Shown here piece by piece: positions 17,931 to 24,764 of a stretch of DNA of 64,000 nt (the stretch's first letter is position 1; each line of letters begins with the position of its first letter). Location of the stretch: NCBI RefSeq assembly GCF_001010945.1, contig NZ_LBHB01000002.1, forward strand, positions 310,001 through 374,000, in the 5' to 3' direction. Below the pieces are notes generated by a model that was given only the letters and a program-made list of their open reading frames with translations, made no database searches and was not told where the DNA came from. The translations under genes and the position numbers were made by a program. This DNA comes from Aurantiacibacter luteus. Lineage in GTDB: Bacteria > Pseudomonadota > Alphaproteobacteria > Sphingomonadales > Sphingomonadaceae.

Positions 17931-17970
17931 ATTATGATATCATCATAATGCGGCATGGGCAATCGCGCAA
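17931..17970 (-). promoter_or_regulatory. Promoter and AT-rich palindromic operator of the SPFH-RHH operon
   Basis: On the minus strand TTGCGC (17970-17965), 17 nt, then TATGAT (17947-17942). The -10 lies inside a perfect inverted repeat, ATTATGAT-ATC-ATCATAAT (17931-17949), in a GC-rich region. The predicted start is near 17934, leaving a 25-nt leader with AGGAGG. A repressor bound to this palindrome would block RNA polymerase. The downstream RHH protein is the obvious candidate. Confidence 0.6.
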
Positions 17971-18156
17971 GCACTGTTGCAACGCTGCGCGCGCACCCCT
18001 ATGTGCTCCATGCGGACCGGGCCCCTCTGGCGCGGCGCTTTTGCCTTCGGGCCCTAGCGCTGCGTGATGTCGGACCGCATCGGATGTTGCCGATGCCGGG
18101 CCCGGGTCTCCTCCCCAACCCTCCCCTGCCCAGGCATTCGGTGTCGGTGGCATCCG

Positions 18157-18180
18157 ATCGAACTTCACACCTCGTTCGAT
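18157..18180. repeat. Short inverted repeat before the YdcH-like gene
   Basis: ATCGAAC (18157-18163) and GTTCGAT (18174-18180) with a 10-nt spacer end 13 nt before the start codon, just upstream of the GGGAG ribosome site. It may be an operator or an mRNA hairpin affecting translation. The rest of the gap (17950-18156) holds GC hairpins but nothing I can assign. Confidence 0.35.
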
Positions 18181-18193
18181 AGGGAGATTATCG

Positions 18194-18370
18194 ATGTCCA
18201 AGCGATTGTTCCGCCTGATGGAGCATTACCAGAAGCTCGACGCCATGATCGCCGCAGCGCAGCGACGCCGCGGCAGCGACGGGTGCGAGCTATTGCGGCT
18301 GAAGACGCTCAAGCTCGCGATCAAGGAGCGCATCGCGCGCGCCATGAAGAGCCGCACCTTCGCCGGCTAA
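18194..18370 (+). CDS. YdcH-like small protein (DUF465)
   Basis: 58 aa. It is one long helical hairpin: LFRLMEHYQKLDAMIAAAQRRR then ELLRLKTLKLAIKERIARAM, matching the DUF465/YdcH pattern of a basic Leu/Lys-rich coiled coil. The function of the family is unknown. ATG 18194 has GGGAGA upstream. The terC gene follows after 31 nt on the same strand and may be co-transcribed. Confidence 0.8.
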   Translation: MSKRLFRLMEHYQKLDAMIAAAQRRRGSDGCELLRLKTLKLAIKERIARAMKSRTFAG

Positions 18371-18401
18371 GGCCAAAGCACGCTTTCACGGAGCGACAAT
18401 C

Positions 18402-19418
18402 ATGGAATTCCTGTTCACCGACTGGCTCGGTACGCCGACCTGGTTCTGGCTGGTCTTCGTCGGCATCGTCCTCGCCCTCACCGCCTTCGATCTCGGCGTC
18501 CTGCACAAGGAAGACCGCGAGATGGGTATCGGCGAATCGCTCAGGCTCAGCGCCTTTTACATCGGCGTGGCGCTCGCCTTCGGCGCGTGGATCTGGGCCG
18601 AGCGCGGGGCCGAGCTGGGGATGCAGTACTACACTGGCTTCTTCATCGAGAAGGCGCTGTCGATCGACAACGTCTTCGTCATCAGCCTGATCTTCACCTA
18701 CTTCGCCATTCCGCCAAAGTACCAGTACCGCGCCCTGCTATGGGGCATCCTGGCGGTGATCGTGCTGCGCGGCCTGATGATCGCGGGCGGCGCGGCGCTG
18801 GTGGCGGAGGCCTACTGGGTGCTCTACGTCTTTGCCGCCTTTCTGGTGTTCACCGGCATCAAGATGTTCTTCGCCGGCGACCACGCGCCCGACATCGCCA
18901 ACAACGCGGCGGTCAAGTGGATTTCCACCCACATGCGGGTGACGCCGCAGCTGCACGACCAGCACTTCTTCGTGAAGGTGCCCGACGGCAAGACCGGCAA
19001 GCTGGTGACCGCGGCGACGCCGCTGTTCCTGGCGCTGGTGGTGATCAACCTGGCGGACCTTGTCTTCGCCATCGACAGCGTACCCGCGATCTTTGCCATC
19101 ACCACCGACACCTTCATCGTCTATACCAGCAACATCATGGCGATCCTGGGCCTTAGGGCGCTGTATTTCGCGCTCGCGGCGATGGTGCACCGTTTCTACT
19201 ATCTCAAGTATGCGCTGGCCGCGGTGCTGGTCTTCATCGGCTCGAAGATCTTCGTCACCGATTTCGTGCTGGGCGGGGCGAAGTTCCCGCCGCTGCTCAG
19301 CCTCGGCGTCACCGCGGCGCTGATCGCGGGCGGCGTGCTCTATTCGCTGTGGAAGACCCGCCACGGCGAGGATGCGGCGCCGCAGCTGCCGCATGACGAG
19401 CTCAGTTCTCGCGGATGA
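18402..19418 (+). CDS. TerC/Alx-family integral membrane protein
   Basis: 338 aa with about eight or nine membrane helices. Family acidic motifs lie in helices: [29 protein letters not shown] and [18 protein letters not shown]. Alx/TerC proteins are linked to Mn2+ export, and some load metal onto exoenzymes. I looked for the yybP-ykoY Mn2+ riboswitch that often precedes such genes and did not find its conserved GGGGAGUA/GCAACC elements. The 3' end overlaps convergent recQ by 17 bp. Confidence 0.92.
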   Translation: MEFLFTDWLGTPTWFWLVFVGIVLALTAFDLGVLHKEDREMGIGESLRLSAFYIGVALAFGAWIWAERGAELGMQYYTGFFIEKALSIDNVFVISLIFTYFAIPPKYQYRALLWGILAVIVLRGLMIAGGAALVAEAYWVLYVFAAFLVFTGIKMFFAGDHAPDIANNAAVKWISTHMRVTPQLHDQHFFVKVPDGKTGKLVTAATPLFLALVVINLADLVFAIDSVPAIFAITTDTFIVYTSNIMAILGLRALYFALAAMVHRFYYLKYALAAVLVFIGSKIFVTDFVLGGAKFPPLLSLGVTAALIAGGVLYSLWKTRHGEDAAPQLPHDELSSRG

Positions 19419-21180
19419 CCTTGAGGAAGGCCTCGCCGTAGGCGGCCCGCTTCTTCTCGCCGACGCCGGGGATCCCGGATAGGTCGGCGAGAGAAGCGGG
19501 CCGTCTCGCGGCCATGTCTCGCAGTACCGAATCGTGGAAAACGACGTATGGCGGCACCTGCGCCTCTGCCGCCAGCGTGCGCCTGAGTTCGCGCAGGGCA
19601 TCGAACAGCGGGTCGCCGACGGGATTGGGCGCGGCCTCGCCGCGCCGCCTGCGAGCACGACCCTTCTCCGGCGGCTGGACGATGGCGACCTCGGCCTCGC
19701 CCGTCAGGATGGCGCGTGCATCGCCCGCCAGCATCAGCCCGCCGTGGTCGGTCGCCGCCAGCGCGCCGCGGGCCTGCAGGGCGCGGGCGAGCGGAGGGAG
19801 CAGCCGCGCCTCCTCGCCCTCGACTATGCCGAAGACGCTGAGCTTGTCGTGCCCGCGCTGCACCACCCGCTCGTCGGAAGCGCCGGTCAGCACCTTTTGC
19901 AGGTGGCCGAGGCCGAAGCTCTGCCCGGTGCGATAGGCGGCGCTGAGCAGTTTGCGCGCCAGCTCGGTCGCATCGACCACCTTGGGCGGGTCGAGGCAGT
20001 TGTCGCAGTTGCCGCAGGTGGCGGGCGGGTCCTCGCCGAAATGGCGCAGCAACACCGCCCGCCGGCAGCCCGGCGTTTCCACCAGCCCGGCAAGCGCGTC
20101 GAGCCGCGCCCGCTCGCCCGCCTGACGCGCTTCGTCGAGTTCGCCCACCCGCTGGCGCGCGGTGACGAAATCGCCCGCGCCCCACAGCATCACCGCCACC
20201 GAGGGATCGCCGTCGCGCCCGGCGCGGCCGGTCTCCTGGTAATAGGCCTCGATCGACTTGGGCACGCCGGCATGGGCGACGAAGCGCACGTCGGGCTTGT
20301 CGATGCCCATACCAAAAGCGATCGTGGCGCAGATCACCATGTCCTCGCTGGCGACGAAGGCGGCCTGGTTGGCGGCGCGCACCTCGGGCGCAAGGCCCGC
20401 GTGATAGGGCCGCACCTCTCTCCCTGTCTCGCGCGCCAGCGTTTCGGCCAGCTGCTCGACCTGTCGGCGGGTCTGGGCATAGACGATACCCGGCCCCGGC
20501 TGCTCGGCCATCAGCCGGGCTATCTGGCGCGCGCCGCTCTCGCGCGGGCGGATGGCGTAGCGAATATTGGGCCGATCGAAACCCGCGACCACCAGCCCCT
20601 CTGCCGGAATGCCGAGCTGGGCGAGAACGTCGGCGCGTGTATGGGCATCGGCGGTGGCGGTCAGCGCCAGGCGGGGCACGGCGGGGAAGCGGTCCATCAG
20701 CGGGCGCAGCTGGCGGTAGTCGGGGCGGAAATCGTGGCCCCACTCGGAAACGCAATGCGCCTCGTCCACCGCGAAGAGGCTCAGCCTCCCGCCCGCCAGC
20801 AGATCCGCGAAACCCGGCTGGCTGGCACGTTCCGGCGCGACGTAGAGCAGGTCGAGCGCACCGCCGCGAAAGGCTTCGATCGTCTCGCGCCAGTCGGCAT
20901 CGACGCTGGTCAGCGTGGCGGCGCGGATGCCGTTGGCGCGGGCGCTGCGCAGCTGGTCGTGCATCAGCGCGATCAGCGGGCTGACGACGACGCAGGTCCC
21001 CTCCAGCATGGTCGCAGGCAGCTGGTAGGTCAGCGACTTGCCCGCGCCCGTGGGCATCACCGCCAGCGTCGATTGCCCCGCCAGCACGCGCCCGACGACC
21101 TCCGCCTGCCGCCCGCGAAAGTCCGCGAAGCCGAACAGGCGGCGCAATTCTGCGCGCGCGGTATCGAGGGTGGGAGCCAT
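19402..21180 (-). CDS. recQ: ATP-dependent DNA helicase RecQ
   Basis: 592 aa. Superfamily 2 helicase motifs: [13 protein letters not shown] (I), [18 protein letters not shown] (II plus aromatic-rich loop), ALTATAD (III), and [13 protein letters not shown]...[12 protein letters not shown] (V/VI). RecQ-Ct zinc site: [12 protein letters not shown]...CGNCDNC. The HRDC domain is at the C-terminus ([18 protein letters not shown]). It acts in recombination and fork repair. ATG 21180 begins the conserved region; an open frame extends upstream to 21285 without conservation. Its end overlaps terC by 17 bp. Confidence 0.95.
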   Translation of the reverse strand: MAPTLDTARAELRRLFGFADFRGRQAEVVGRVLAGQSTLAVMPTGAGKSLTYQLPATMLEGTCVVVSPLIALMHDQLRSARANGIRAATLTSVDADWRETIEAFRGGALDLLYVAPERASQPGFADLLAGGRLSLFAVDEAHCVSEWGHDFRPDYRQLRPLMDRFPAVPRLALTATADAHTRADVLAQLGIPAEGLVVAGFDRPNIRYAIRPRESGARQIARLMAEQPGPGIVYAQTRRQVEQLAETLARETGREVRPYHAGLAPEVRAANQAAFVASEDMVICATIAFGMGIDKPDVRFVAHAGVPKSIEAYYQETGRAGRDGDPSVAVMLWGAGDFVTARQRVGELDEARQAGERARLDALAGLVETPGCRRAVLLRHFGEDPPATCGNCDNCLDPPKVVDATELARKLLSAAYRTGQSFGLGHLQKVLTGASDERVVQRGHDKLSVFGIVEGEEARLLPPLARALQARGALAATDHGGLMLAGDARAILTGEAEVAIVQPPEKGRARRRRGEAAPNPVGDPLFDALRELRRTLAAEAQVPPYVVFHDSVLRDMAARRPASLADLSGIPGVGEKKRAAYGEAFLKVIREN

Positions 21181-21293
21181 GCGGGTCGCCTTGGCAGATC
21201 GCGTCCGCCATCGCCAGCGCGCGCGATGGGCATTCCCACACCCGCCCGGCTGCGCTAGGACGGGCGGCGAAACACAACACCGCACAAGGTCAA

Positions 21294-21614
21294 ATGGTCA
21301 TGAAGAAGCTCGCCCTCGTTCTCGCAACCCCCGCCGCGCTGGCACTCGCCGCCTGCGGTTCCTCCACCGACGCCTCGGAAGACGCGGTGGCCGACACCGT
21401 CGAGGTGCCCGCCGACGAGGCGATGGTGAACACGCCTGAACCGGTGGCGGACAACGCCGCCACCGCCACCGCCCCGACCGCCGAGCAGGTCGAGGACGAG
21501 ATGGAAGCGGTCACACAGACCGCCGAGCAGGCCGCCGACGACGCGCAGGCCGCGGCCGACGACGTGCAGGCTGCCCTCGATGCCGCGCAGGCTGCCGAGG
21601 CCGCGCAGAATTGA
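21294..21614 (+). CDS. Small helical lipoprotein
   Basis: 106 aa from ATG 21294, or 104 from ATG 21300 ([19 protein letters not shown]). The lipobox LAAC predicts signal peptidase II cleavage. The mature part is acidic and Ala-rich, ending in a helix with repeated [18 protein letters not shown]. The residue after Cys is Gly. AAGG lies 5 nt before 21294. The last codons overlap a second lipoprotein gene. Function unknown. Confidence 0.72.
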   Translation: MVMKKLALVLATPAALALAACGSSTDASEDAVADTVEVPADEAMVNTPEPVADNAATATAPTAEQVEDEMEAVTQTAEQAADDAQAAADDVQAALDAAQAAEAAQN

Positions 21615-21820
21615 TCCGCATCCCGCCCGCCCCGCTCGCCGCGTTGCTGATGCTCGCGGCCTGCGGGGCGGCGGGCGAATCCGCGCCGCCGGCTCCAGCC
21701 GCGGCGAGCGAGCAGGCGGCGATCGGCAGGGCCGCCGAAATGCTGGACGAGCGGCCCGACGAGGCTGCGCCCGCAGGCGAAACCGCAGCCGTCCCCGCAA
21801 CCGCTACCGGTAACGAGTGA
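21611..21820 (+). CDS. Small lipoprotein, coupled to the preceding one
   Basis: 69 aa starting with TTG in a TTGA overlap with the upstream stop. The lipobox is LLMLAACG, followed by a low-complexity Ala/Pro/Glu segment. The rare start and short length make it less certain, but a convincing lipobox in the right place and direct coupling argue that it is real. phhA starts 40 nt downstream. Confidence 0.55.
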   Translation: MIRIPPAPLAALLMLAACGAAGESAPPAPAAASEQAAIGRAAEMLDERPDEAAPAGETAAVPATATGNE

Positions 21821-21860
21821 AACTGGATTGACGCTGCCGCCTGTGATAGGCCCCGTGGCG

Positions 21861-22808
21861 ATGACCGACTTGGCAACCCCACCCGCAGCAAGCACCGATT
21901 TCGCGTCCCTGCCCGAGGTCGACACCGCCGTCTTCACCGCGCCGCTGAAACGTCCCGCGCACGTCGGCGAGGATTGGCTCGAACCCGCGCAGACGCAGTA
22001 CACCGCTGAGGACGACCGCATCTGGGACGACCTGTTCGACCGCCAGATGAGCGTGCTGCCGGGCCGGGTGTGCACGCCCTTTCTCGAAGGGCTCGATCGT
22101 CTCAGCCTCGGCAACGGCGGCGTGCCCAGCTTCGAGCGGTTGAGCCGCGAACTGGGCGCGCTGACCGGGTGGAGCGTGGTGCCCGTGCCCATGCTGATTC
22201 CCGATCACGTGTTCTTCTGGCACCTCGCCAACCGCCGTTTCCCGGCGGGCAACTTCATCCGCACGCGCGAAACCTTCGACTACATTCAGGAGCCCGACGT
22301 CTTTCACGACGTGTTCGGCCATGTGCCGATGCTGACCGACCCGGTCTTCGCCGACTACATGCAGGAATACGGCCGCGCCGGCTGGAAAGCCATGCGCTAC
22401 AACCGGCTGAAGGCTCTGGGCGCGCTCTACTGGTACACGGTCGAGTTCGGCCTGATGATGGAGAACGGGGAGCCGCGCATCTACGGCGCGGGCATCTCCT
22501 CCGGCCCGACCGAGGCGATCTTCGCGCTGGAAGCCGAAAGCCCCAACCGCATCATGCTGAACGTCGACCGGGTCATGCGCACCGATTACGTCATCGACGA
22601 CCTGCAGCCGACCTACTTCGTCATCGAGAGCTTCGAGGATCTCTACCACCAGACGGTGGAGCGCGATTTCGACCGGCTCTACCGCAGTCTGGGCCCGAGC
22701 TTCACCTATGCCAATTCCGCGGTGATCGACGTCGACGACGTGCTGCACCGGGGAACGCAAGAGTATTTCCTGCGCGGCGGTCGCGGGTCGAGCGCGAAGC
22801 CCGTCTGA
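21861..22808 (+). CDS. phhA: Phenylalanine 4-monooxygenase
   Basis: 315 aa. Converts phenylalanine to tyrosine using tetrahydropterin and O2. The non-haem iron facial triad is visible: the two His of PDVFHDVFGHVPML and the Glu of YWYTVEFGL. Other family blocks are PVPMLIPDHVFFWHLANRRFP and GAGISSGPTEAIF. It is the monodomain bacterial form without an ACT regulatory domain. ATG 21861 is preferred; an in-frame TTG at 21828 would add 11 unlikely residues. No pterin dehydratase (phhB) is adjacent. A terminator follows at 22829. Confidence 0.95.
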   Translation: MTDLATPPAASTDFASLPEVDTAVFTAPLKRPAHVGEDWLEPAQTQYTAEDDRIWDDLFDRQMSVLPGRVCTPFLEGLDRLSLGNGGVPSFERLSRELGALTGWSVVPVPMLIPDHVFFWHLANRRFPAGNFIRTRETFDYIQEPDVFHDVFGHVPMLTDPVFADYMQEYGRAGWKAMRYNRLKALGALYWYTVEFGLMMENGEPRIYGAGISSGPTEAIFALEAESPNRIMLNVDRVMRTDYVIDDLQPTYFVIESFEDLYHQTVERDFDRLYRSLGPSFTYANSAVIDVDDVLHRGTQEYFLRGGRGSSAKPV

Positions 22809-22828
22809 CGCGCCACGTGCCGACCACG

Positions 22829-22865
22829 AAAAAGGCCGGCACCCGTCGGGGTACCGGCCTTCTTT
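22829..22865. terminator. Bidirectional intrinsic terminator
   Basis: AAGGCCGGCACCC / GGGTACCGGCCTT, a 13-bp stem with one mismatch and a 4-nt loop. T-rich flanks occur on both strands. It sits between the convergent phhA and the acidic lipoprotein gene. Confidence 0.85.
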
Positions 22866-22888
22866 CGTAATTCGCTCGAAAGCGAAGA

Positions 22889-23158
22889 TTACATGGCAGT
22901 GTCGGCGTTCGCGGCACCTTCGTCCATGGCTTCGCCCTGCTCTTCCATGGCATCGGCCTGGTCTTCGGCGGCGTCGGTCATGGCGTCTTCCTGCGCGTCC
23001 GAGATCTGGCCGGCGTCTTCCATGGCTTCGGCCTGGTCGCTCACGGCTTCGGCGTTCTGCTCGCCGGCGTCTTCCATGGCGTTCTCGTTGGCACCGTCGC
23101 AGGCGGCGACGCCGAAGGCGAGGGCGAGAGCGGTGCTGACAGCGATGATCTTCTTCAT
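22889..23158 (-). CDS. Acidic lipoprotein, tandem paralogue A
   Basis: 89 aa. A signal peptide with lipobox FGVAACDG is followed by a very acidic, Met/Ala/Gln-rich amphipathic helix with repeats of the type QAEAMEDAGQ and DQADAMEEQGEAM. Asp follows the lipidated Cys, the inner-membrane retention signal of the E. coli Lol system. It is the same length as, and similar throughout to, the gene at 23389-23658; both share the core Q-I-[ST]-D-A-Q-x-D. It has its own promoter (23219-23247) and GAAAGGA ribosome site. Function unknown. Confidence 0.75.
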   Translation of the reverse strand: MKKIIAVSTALALAFGVAACDGANENAMEDAGEQNAEAVSDQAEAMEDAGQISDAQEDAMTDAAEDQADAMEEQGEAMDEGAANADTAM

Positions 23159-23218
23159 GGGTATGTCCTTTCAGACGGGCCGGTTTTGAAACGTGGCAAA
23201 AATGTGGCCCGGACCGCC

Positions 23219-23247
23219 CACATAGGCCGGCGCATACCGGCTTTCAA
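23219..23247 (-). promoter_or_regulatory. Promoter of acidic lipoprotein A
   Basis: Minus-strand TTGAAA (23247-23242), 17 nt, TATGTG (23224-23219). The spacer contains the inverted repeat GCCGG/CCGGC. A leader of about 50 nt leads to the start at 23158. Confidence 0.5.
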
Positions 23248-23302
23248 TCGGTTTTCATCGGTATGAGGCAAAATTGGGGCAGCCCCGCCCCGCTCTTGCC
23301 AT

Positions 23303-23345
23303 GAAAAAGGGGCCGGAACGCATGGCGTTCCGACCCCCTTTTTCC
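23303..23345. terminator. Intrinsic terminator after acidic lipoprotein B
   Basis: AAAAAGGGG-c-CGGAACGC, loop ATG, GCGTTCCG-a-CCCCCTTTTT. This long stem with A- and T-runs on its two sides works in either direction. It lies 44 nt past the stop of the minus-strand gene 23389-23658. Confidence 0.85.
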
Positions 23346-23388
23346 TGCCCGGCCAAGCGCTCTGACGAGCGCGCGCCGGACGAGGAGA

Positions 23389-23658
23389 TTACATGGTCGA
23401 TTCGTCGACGGTCGAGCCGATCGGATCGTCGTTGGTGCCCATGTCGGTGTCGCCTTCGGCGGCATCCTCGACGCGGTCGGCCTGCTCTTCCATCACGTCG
23501 GCCTGGGCGTCGGTGATCTGGCCATTGGCTTCCATGGTGTCAGCCTGGTCTTCCATGGCTTCGGCCTGCTCCTCGGCGGCTTCTTCGGCCGGGCTGTCAC
23601 AGGCGGCGAGGCCCAGGCCCAGGGTGGCGGCGGCGGCGAAAGCGATGATCTTCTTCAT
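23389..23658 (-). CDS. Acidic lipoprotein, tandem paralogue B
   Basis: 89 aa. It begins MKKIIAFAAAATLGLGLAACD, with lipobox GLAAC and Asp at +2, predicting inner-membrane retention by the E. coli rule. The mature part is an acidic helix (EEQAEAMEDQADTMEANGQ, ITDAQADVMEEQADRVED), then a flexible tail. It is the same length as paralogue A and ends in STM where A ends in TAM. ATG 23658 has AAGGGGAA upstream; the frame is open further but without signal features. Function unknown. Confidence 0.75.
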   Translation of the reverse strand: MKKIIAFAAAATLGLGLAACDSPAEEAAEEQAEAMEDQADTMEANGQITDAQADVMEEQADRVEDAAEGDTDMGTNDDPIGSTVDESTM

Positions 23659-23835
23659 TGGTATTCCCCTTCTTGTGACCTCGCGCCGCGCAATTGCGAA
23701 ACGATGGCCGGCGAGCCAGCGGTGAGATCCGCCTATGGCCCAAATCGGGCGACTGCGACGCAATGCTGCCGCATTTCCGTCGCAATTCCAAGTGCCAAAC
23801 CGACCGGAGCGCCGCCGGTTCCCCTCTTTCTATCG

Positions 23836-24648
23836 TTAACGCAGCGTCAGCCAGGCCAAGGCCGCCGCACCGATGACGATGCGATACCATGCGAAGGGCT
23901 TGAACCCGTGCCGGCTGACATAGGCGACGAAGGCCTTGATTACCGCCAACGCCACAACGAAGGACACGACGAAGCCTAAGGCGATCTCGCTCCAGCCAAC
24001 GCCGTTAGCGCCGATGCCGTCGCCGTGCTTCCAAAGTTGCAGCACGGTGGCGCCGGTGAGTGTCGGCAAAGCGAGGAAAAAGCTGAACTCCGCCGCGGTC
24101 TTGCGGTCCACGCCGAGGCACAACGCGCCCATGATCGTCGCGCCCGAACGGCTTACGCCGGGCACCATCGCCAGGCACTGCACCGCGCCGACCAGCGCCG
24201 ATTGCTTCAGGCTGAGCGCGGCCACGCCCACGTGCTCGCGCCCCGGGTTGGCGAAATGCTCGACCGCCAGGATGGCGAAACCGCCGACGATCAGCGCCCA
24301 GGCGACCACCGTGGCGTTTTCGAGCAGCATCTCGATCTCGTCGCCGAAGGCCAGCCCCAGAACCACGGCCGGGGTGAAGGCAACGAGCAGGTTGCGCACG
24401 AAGGCGACGGCCTTCGGATCCCAAGTGAAAAGGCCGATGAAAGCGTCCCAGAAGGTACGCCAGTACAGCACGACGACGGCCAGGATCGCGCCGGGCTGGA
24501 TGGCGATGTTGAACACCGCCCATCGCTCCGCATCGTAGCCGAGCGCCTCGGTCGCGAGGATGAGGTGCCCGGTGGAGGACACCGGCAGGAACTCGGTCAG
24601 GCCCTCGACGATGCCGAGGAGGATGGCGGTCAGCGTGGTATCGTCCAT
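23836..24648 (-). CDS. uppP: Undecaprenyl-diphosphatase UppP (BacA)
   Basis: 270 aa, polytopic. The two signature regions are present: LGIVEGLTEFLPVSSTGHL near the N-terminus and AMVPGVSRSGATIMGALCLG near residue 160. It dephosphorylates undecaprenyl diphosphate to recycle the carrier for peptidoglycan and O-glycan synthesis, and its overexpression gives bacitracin resistance. It is a stand-alone gene. The 177 nt upstream to lipoprotein B holds nothing clear. Confidence 0.96.
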   Translation of the reverse strand: MDDTTLTAILLGIVEGLTEFLPVSSTGHLILATEALGYDAERWAVFNIAIQPGAILAVVVLYWRTFWDAFIGLFTWDPKAVAFVRNLLVAFTPAVVLGLAFGDEIEMLLENATVVAWALIVGGFAILAVEHFANPGREHVGVAALSLKQSALVGAVQCLAMVPGVSRSGATIMGALCLGVDRKTAAEFSFFLALPTLTGATVLQLWKHGDGIGANGVGWSEIALGFVVSFVVALAVIKAFVAYVSRHGFKPFAWYRIVIGAAALAWLTLR

Positions 24649-24705
24649 GGCGCCTGCGCTTCCCCGTCCGGCACGCGCAAGTCAAGCGCGACCATCCCGC
24701 AGATG

Positions 24706-24746
24706 CGAAAAGGCCCGCCGCGGCGGCTGCCGGGCGGGCCCTTTAT
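24706..24746 (-). terminator. Intrinsic terminator of the M13 peptidase gene
   Basis: On the minus strand GGGCCCGCCCGG...GGCGGGCCTTTT forms a GC stem followed by four T residues, 19 nt after the stop of the peptidase gene. The plus-side flank also has CCCTTT, but the adjacent uppP start makes the minus direction the relevant one. Confidence 0.75.
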
Positions 24747-24764
24747 TGGATGGCGCCAAGGCGC

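Noticed and set aside
17950-18193. yybP-ykoY Mn2+ riboswitch before terC
   Set aside because: The conserved GGGGAGUA-type and GCAACC-type elements are not present in readable form.
17932-18201. 89-codon minus-strand frame upstream of the SPFH gene
   Set aside because: Pro/Gly-rich shadow composition, no ribosome site, and it runs across the promoter region.
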